Source: Armatimonadota bacterium
GTDB lineage: Bacteria; Armatimonadota; SYMT01
Direction of reading: 5' to 3'
Assembly (NCBI GenBank): GCA_020696885.1
Contig: JAJFMS010000303.1
Coordinates: 1 to 8,612, forward strand
Length of the DNA: 8,612 nucleotides
Made by a program: the position numbers and the translations under genes. The notes under the pieces are model-generated. The model made no database searches. It saw only the letters and a list, made by a program, of their open reading frames with translations, and was not told the origin of the DNA. Position 1 is the first letter of the stretch. Each line of letters begins with the position of its first letter. Below are positions 6,828 to 8,612 of this stretch, piece after piece.

Positions 6828-7110
6828 ATGTTCCCTCACCCTGGGGAGCAGCGTTCCGAGCCCGGTCGGAGGTGTTTCGCAGGTGACACGTACGCCGCAC
6901 CGCGGCTGGTAGCGCCTCAACATGACCGCCTGGCGCTTTCGGGGACTTCACCATGGGTGCCGCCCTGAAGGGAGCGGTGTGGTGGCCCTGAAGGCGCGAA
7001 CGATGCGGGCGCGCAAAGCCGTACCGCCCCGATCGGTGGGTACGGCTCTGCCGGCGCCGGGAGGAGGTCGGAGACCGAGTGCCCTACGCAGAACCGCACG
7101 TTTGGTCGGC
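6828..7110. repeat. Tandem repeat, copy 2, and start of a third
   Basis: Second copy of the repeat, about 283 bases long from junction to junction. After the junction TTTGGTCGGC (7101-7110; also 6818-6827), the sequence GCGTTCCCTCCCCC at 7111-7124 repeats the beginning of copy 2 (ATGTTCCCTCACCC), showing that a third unit starts and is cut short at about 7125-7140. Between there and the stop of the regulator gene (7175) nothing further is seen. Confidence 0.8.
7017..7047. other. Conserved hairpin in repeat copy 2
   Basis: AGCCGTACC (7017-7025) pairs perfectly with GGTACGGCT (7039-7047), nine Watson-Crick pairs. Against copy 1, the wobble U-G pair has become U-A and the bulge is gone, so pairing is kept although the bases changed. 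The loop contains the palindrome CCGATCGG. Confidence 0.55.
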
Positions 7111-7174
7111 GCGTTCCCTCCCCCGCAACGCTACAAACATTCCCTGGTCGTACTCAACTCGCAAAACTCGTTAG

Positions 7175-7819
7175 CTACCCGCGCTTTGCGCGGATGCGGT
7201 AGGAGCAGACCTTGTCGCCGGAGCCTAGGTGCTGCTCCCGCACCACGTCCGCGCCGGTGACGTTGGCGATGAGCTGGAGCTCGTTGTCGCAGGCCTGGGG
7301 GAAGCGGCGGGCGACCTTGCAGATGGCGCAGTTGTGTTCGCGGAGGACGAAGCTGCCGTCCTCGCTGCGCTCCCAGTCCGCCATGTAGCCGGAGCGGTCC
7401 TGAAGCTCCGCCAGGGCGGAGACGCGCTGCGCGAGCTCCTTGCCTGCCAGCCGCGGGAGGAGGTCCACTTCCAGGCGCAGGCGCCGGGCGCGGAACACCT
7501 CATCCACGCTCTCCGTGCCGCCGGAGGTCTCCAGGTGCTCCAGGATCGTCTGCACCAGGCCGCTGTAGTTTTTGGGGAAGAGGTCGTCCGCGGCTTCCGT
7601 AAGGTGGAAGACGAGGCGGGGCCGGCCGCGCCGGTTGCTGGCGGCGGTCCGGCGCTCGGTTTCGCTGAACAGCAGGCCCTCGGCTTCCAGCACGTCCAGG
7701 TGATGCCGCACCGCCACGGTGGTCATGCCCAGGGCGCGGCTGAGGTCCTCGACGGTGACGGTTCCGTTGCGGCGGATGAGCTTGACGATATCTTGCTGGG
7801 GTTGGCTTAGCCGCAACAT
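7175..7819 (-). CDS. Winged-helix regulator with C-terminal four-cysteine site (SufR-like)
   Basis: The 214-residue protein has an N-terminal helix-turn-helix of the ArsR/DeoR type (about 8-50; VEDLSRALGMTTVAVRHHLD is the recognition region), a basic RRGRPR wing tail (63-68), a helical middle that would serve dimerisation, and a C-terminal cysteine site: C164 and C167 in HNCAIC, C177 in FPQACDNEL and C205 in GDKVCSYRI. This layout and the surrounding residues resemble SufR, the iron-sulfur cluster repressor of the suf operon, so binding of a 4Fe-4S (or 2Fe-2S) cluster is inferred. No suf gene is within the window, so the true target may differ. The start lacks a ribosome site on the minus strand (CAACCCTCCACCC before the ATG), but the protein begins exactly where the family does. 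The gene stands alone with a plausible promoter and palindromes upstream. Confidence 0.85.
   Translation of the reverse strand: MLRLSQPQQDIVKLIRRNGTVTVEDLSRALGMTTVAVRHHLDVLEAEGLLFSETERRTAASNRRGRPRLVFHLTEAADDLFPKNYSGLVQTILEHLETSGGTESVDEVFRARRLRLEVDLLPRLAGKELAQRVSALAELQDRSGYMADWERSEDGSFVLREHNCAICKVARRFPQACDNELQLIANVTGADVVREQHLGSGDKVCSYRIRAKRG
7178..7192 (-). terminator. Hairpin at the end of the regulator gene
   Basis: CCGCGC-AAA-GCGCGG (minus strand) forms a six-pair stem covering the last codons of the regulator; the stop codon and AGCTAACGAGTTTT follow. The T-run is about 10 bases away, so this is only a possible terminator. Confidence 0.3.
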
Positions 7820-7833
7820 GGGTGGAGGGTTGC
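7813..7833. promoter_or_regulatory. Inverted repeat across the regulator start codon
   Basis: GCAAC (7813-7817) and GTTGC (7829-7833) are inverted around 11 bases and span the ATG of the regulator. SufR of cyanobacteria recognises CAAC-N6-GTTG palindromes, so this is a candidate autoregulatory site, but the spacing here is larger than the known one and five-base arms arise easily by chance. Confidence 0.25.
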
Positions 7834-7916
7834 ACCAGCCGGGTGGCGGGTGGACGAAAGTTGGAAACGGTCAGGCGGGTTACGCGATCCGTGGACCCGC
7901 TGCCCGGAGTTGGTGA

Positions 7917-7944
7917 AGTATAACTCAGCAGCTTGTGTCACAAG
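7917..7944 (-). promoter_or_regulatory. Candidate promoter and operator of the regulator gene
   Basis: On the minus strand TATACT (7922-7917) is one base from the -10 consensus, and TTGTGA (7943-7938) lies 15 bases upstream as a weak -35. The -35 lies inside CTTGTG-T-CACAAG (7932-7944), a perfect 6-base palindrome around one base, well placed for a repressor. The predicted transcript would have a leader of about 90 bases. A good -10 in such GC-rich DNA is notable; the short -35 spacing would suit an activated or regulated promoter. Confidence 0.45.
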
Positions 7945-8127
7945 ATGGGCAGAGCGTTTGCCAAACATTCCCTGCGATGGCCGCGCCGGGGAAGATGGTG
8001 CGCAGGTACGACGCAGTCAAGGCCTGACGGCGCGCGAAATCACACGATTGCCCGGAGTTCGCGATGACCGGCGGTCACCCGCGGTGGATGAAGTCCGTTT
8101 CCGTCCTTGTGCTCTCCCAACGCCAGT

Positions 8128-8214
8128 TTGACAGGAGTCCGGCTGTCAGGCCTGCCTTTAGTAAGGCAAGCCTGGGACGCTCGCTCGCCCGCCTGACAGC
8201 GGGACTCCTGTCAA
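8128..8214. repeat. 87-bp palindromic element with self-folding arms
   Basis: The left arm (8128-8150) and right arm (8192-8214) are reverse complements at 22 of 23 bases. Each arm alone also folds, TGACAG with CTGTCA around eight bases, and the centre holds TGCCTT-TAGT-AAGGCA. The nested design is like the element at 101-200 but the sequence is unrelated. This suggests a REP/MITE-like element; no clear target-site duplication is seen. Confidence 0.75.
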
Positions 8215-8400
8215 TCAGCCGAGAGCGCTTCCTGTTCCGGAGGCGCATTTCAGGGCAGTCAGGAGCTATCCGGGCAGCACCTACCGAACATAGCGACTGC
8301 AAACGGAAGGCCGTGCCCGGATGGCTCCGGGACTCCGCGGCAACCAGGCGGTGGCGATGATCGTACCCGCCGAAGGTTGCTTGCGAGCGGTGGGCGAAGC

Positions 8401-8427
8401 TTGACGCCAGGACGTGGTTCCTAATCT
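8401..8427 (+). promoter_or_regulatory. Candidate promoter of the dioxygenase gene
   Basis: TTGACG (8401-8406) matches the -35 consensus at five of six positions. The best -10, TAATCT (8422-8427), is 15 bases further and only weakly like consensus. Transcription would begin about a dozen bases before the ATG, leaving little room for a ribosome site, and none is seen. Confidence 0.3.
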
Positions 8428-8445
8428 CTTACCCCGGACCGTGTC

Positions 8446-8612
8446 ATGACGATCTCTGAAGCCCTTCTCGAACTTGGCGCGACGACGGAACTGCTCTCCG
8501 TGGAGGAGCGGGAACGCCTGGATGAGGATGGCTACCTGTACCTTCCCGGCATCCTATCGCCCGTGCAGGTGGCGGAGTTCAACTGCCGGCTTGCTGAGCT
8601 GGCCGCCGCGGA
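8446..8612 (+). CDS. Phytanoyl-CoA dioxygenase family protein, N-terminal part
   Basis: The first 55 codons are present; the gene runs off the right end. The segment LSVEERERLDEDGYLYLPGI (17-36), followed by LSPVQVAEFNCRLAELAA, is the typical start of the PhyH family: a helix, then DxxGYLxLPGxLS leading into the first strand of the double-stranded beta-helix fold. These are Fe(II)/2-oxoglutarate-dependent oxygenases acting on very varied small molecules. The iron-binding HxD...H motif and the substrate-binding part lie outside the window, so neither activity nor substrate can be judged. ATG at 8446 fits the family start, but there is no evident ribosome site. Confidence 0.8.
   Translation, partial: MTISEALLELGATTELLSVEERERLDEDGYLYLPGILSPVQVAEFNCRLAELAAA

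Larger units (their letters stand above)
7945..8445. other. Gene-free spacer before the dioxygenase gene
   Basis: Open frames exist here, but they have poor starts, protein composition typical of random GC-rich DNA, and run through the palindromic element at 8128-8214. Apart from that element and the promoter-like site at 8401-8427, I see only a small hairpin, CCGGA-TGGC-TCCGG, near 8317-8330. No riboswitch could be recognised. Confidence 0.45.

Noticed and set aside
6394..6968. Open frames on both strands through the tandem repeat (170 and 186 codons)
   Set aside because: Differences between repeat copies show no codon-position bias, ribosome sites are weak and the products are compositionally random, so I treat the region as non-coding.
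7850..8360. Small frames between the regulator and dioxygenase genes (93, 98 and 75 codons)
   Set aside because: They overlap each other and the palindromic element, lack good starts and resemble random translation of GC-rich DNA.
8221..8445. Possible riboswitch before the dioxygenase gene
   Set aside because: GC-rich segments near 8300-8350 look structured, but no known aptamer core could be matched and the predicted leader is very short.
1..8612. CRISPR array, tRNA or rRNA gene, or transposase
   Set aside because: No regularly spaced short repeats, no tRNA cloverleaf with a TTCGANNC arm, no rRNA signature and no transposase motifs were found on either strand.

Overview
The window is GC-rich DNA from a bacterium, carrying six genes or gene parts separated by unusually long, repeat-filled gaps. 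Codon use, the secreted Gly/Gln-rich protein, the short form of threonyl-tRNA synthetase and the many palindromic intergenic repeats remind me of environmental Gemmatimonadota (Longimicrobium-like). That is an impression from style, not a database result.

Layout from left to right. Positions 1-331 hold a 100-base palindromic repeat (101-200) and a hairpin behind thrS. Positions 332-2074 (minus strand) encode a threonyl-tRNA synthetase with editing, catalytic and anticodon-binding domains but no TGS domain. Positions 2166-2337 form a second element with inverted ends. Positions 2485-3168 (plus) encode a membrane-anchored DUF218 (SanA/YdcF-like) protein. A repeat (3205-3320) separates it from an M19-family dipeptidase (3399-4454, plus), which is followed by a small, well-signalled 100-residue hydrophilic protein gene (4521-4823) and a perfect 12-bp hairpin. 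A second copy of the 3205-3320 repeat lies at 5102-5200. Positions 5236-6366 (minus) encode an exported Gly/Gln-rich protein of unknown function.

Positions 6367-7174 have no convincing gene but contain a tandem duplication of about 300 bases (two copies plus the start of a third), about 90% identical over its first 160 aligned bases and carrying a hairpin kept in both copies. Positions 7175-7819 (minus) encode a winged-helix regulator with four C-terminal cysteines, resembling the iron-sulfur regulator SufR, with a plausible promoter and palindromes upstream. The gap 7820-8445 carries a third type of palindromic element (8128-8214), and at 8446 a phytanoyl-CoA dioxygenase-like gene begins and runs off the window.

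The genes do not form one pathway. The dipeptidase and SanA-like protein might both touch peptides or cell envelope, but spacing and intervening repeats argue against a tight operon. No defence system, CRISPR array, transposase, rRNA or tRNA was seen. The most unexplained item is the tandem structured repeat at 6525-7140.
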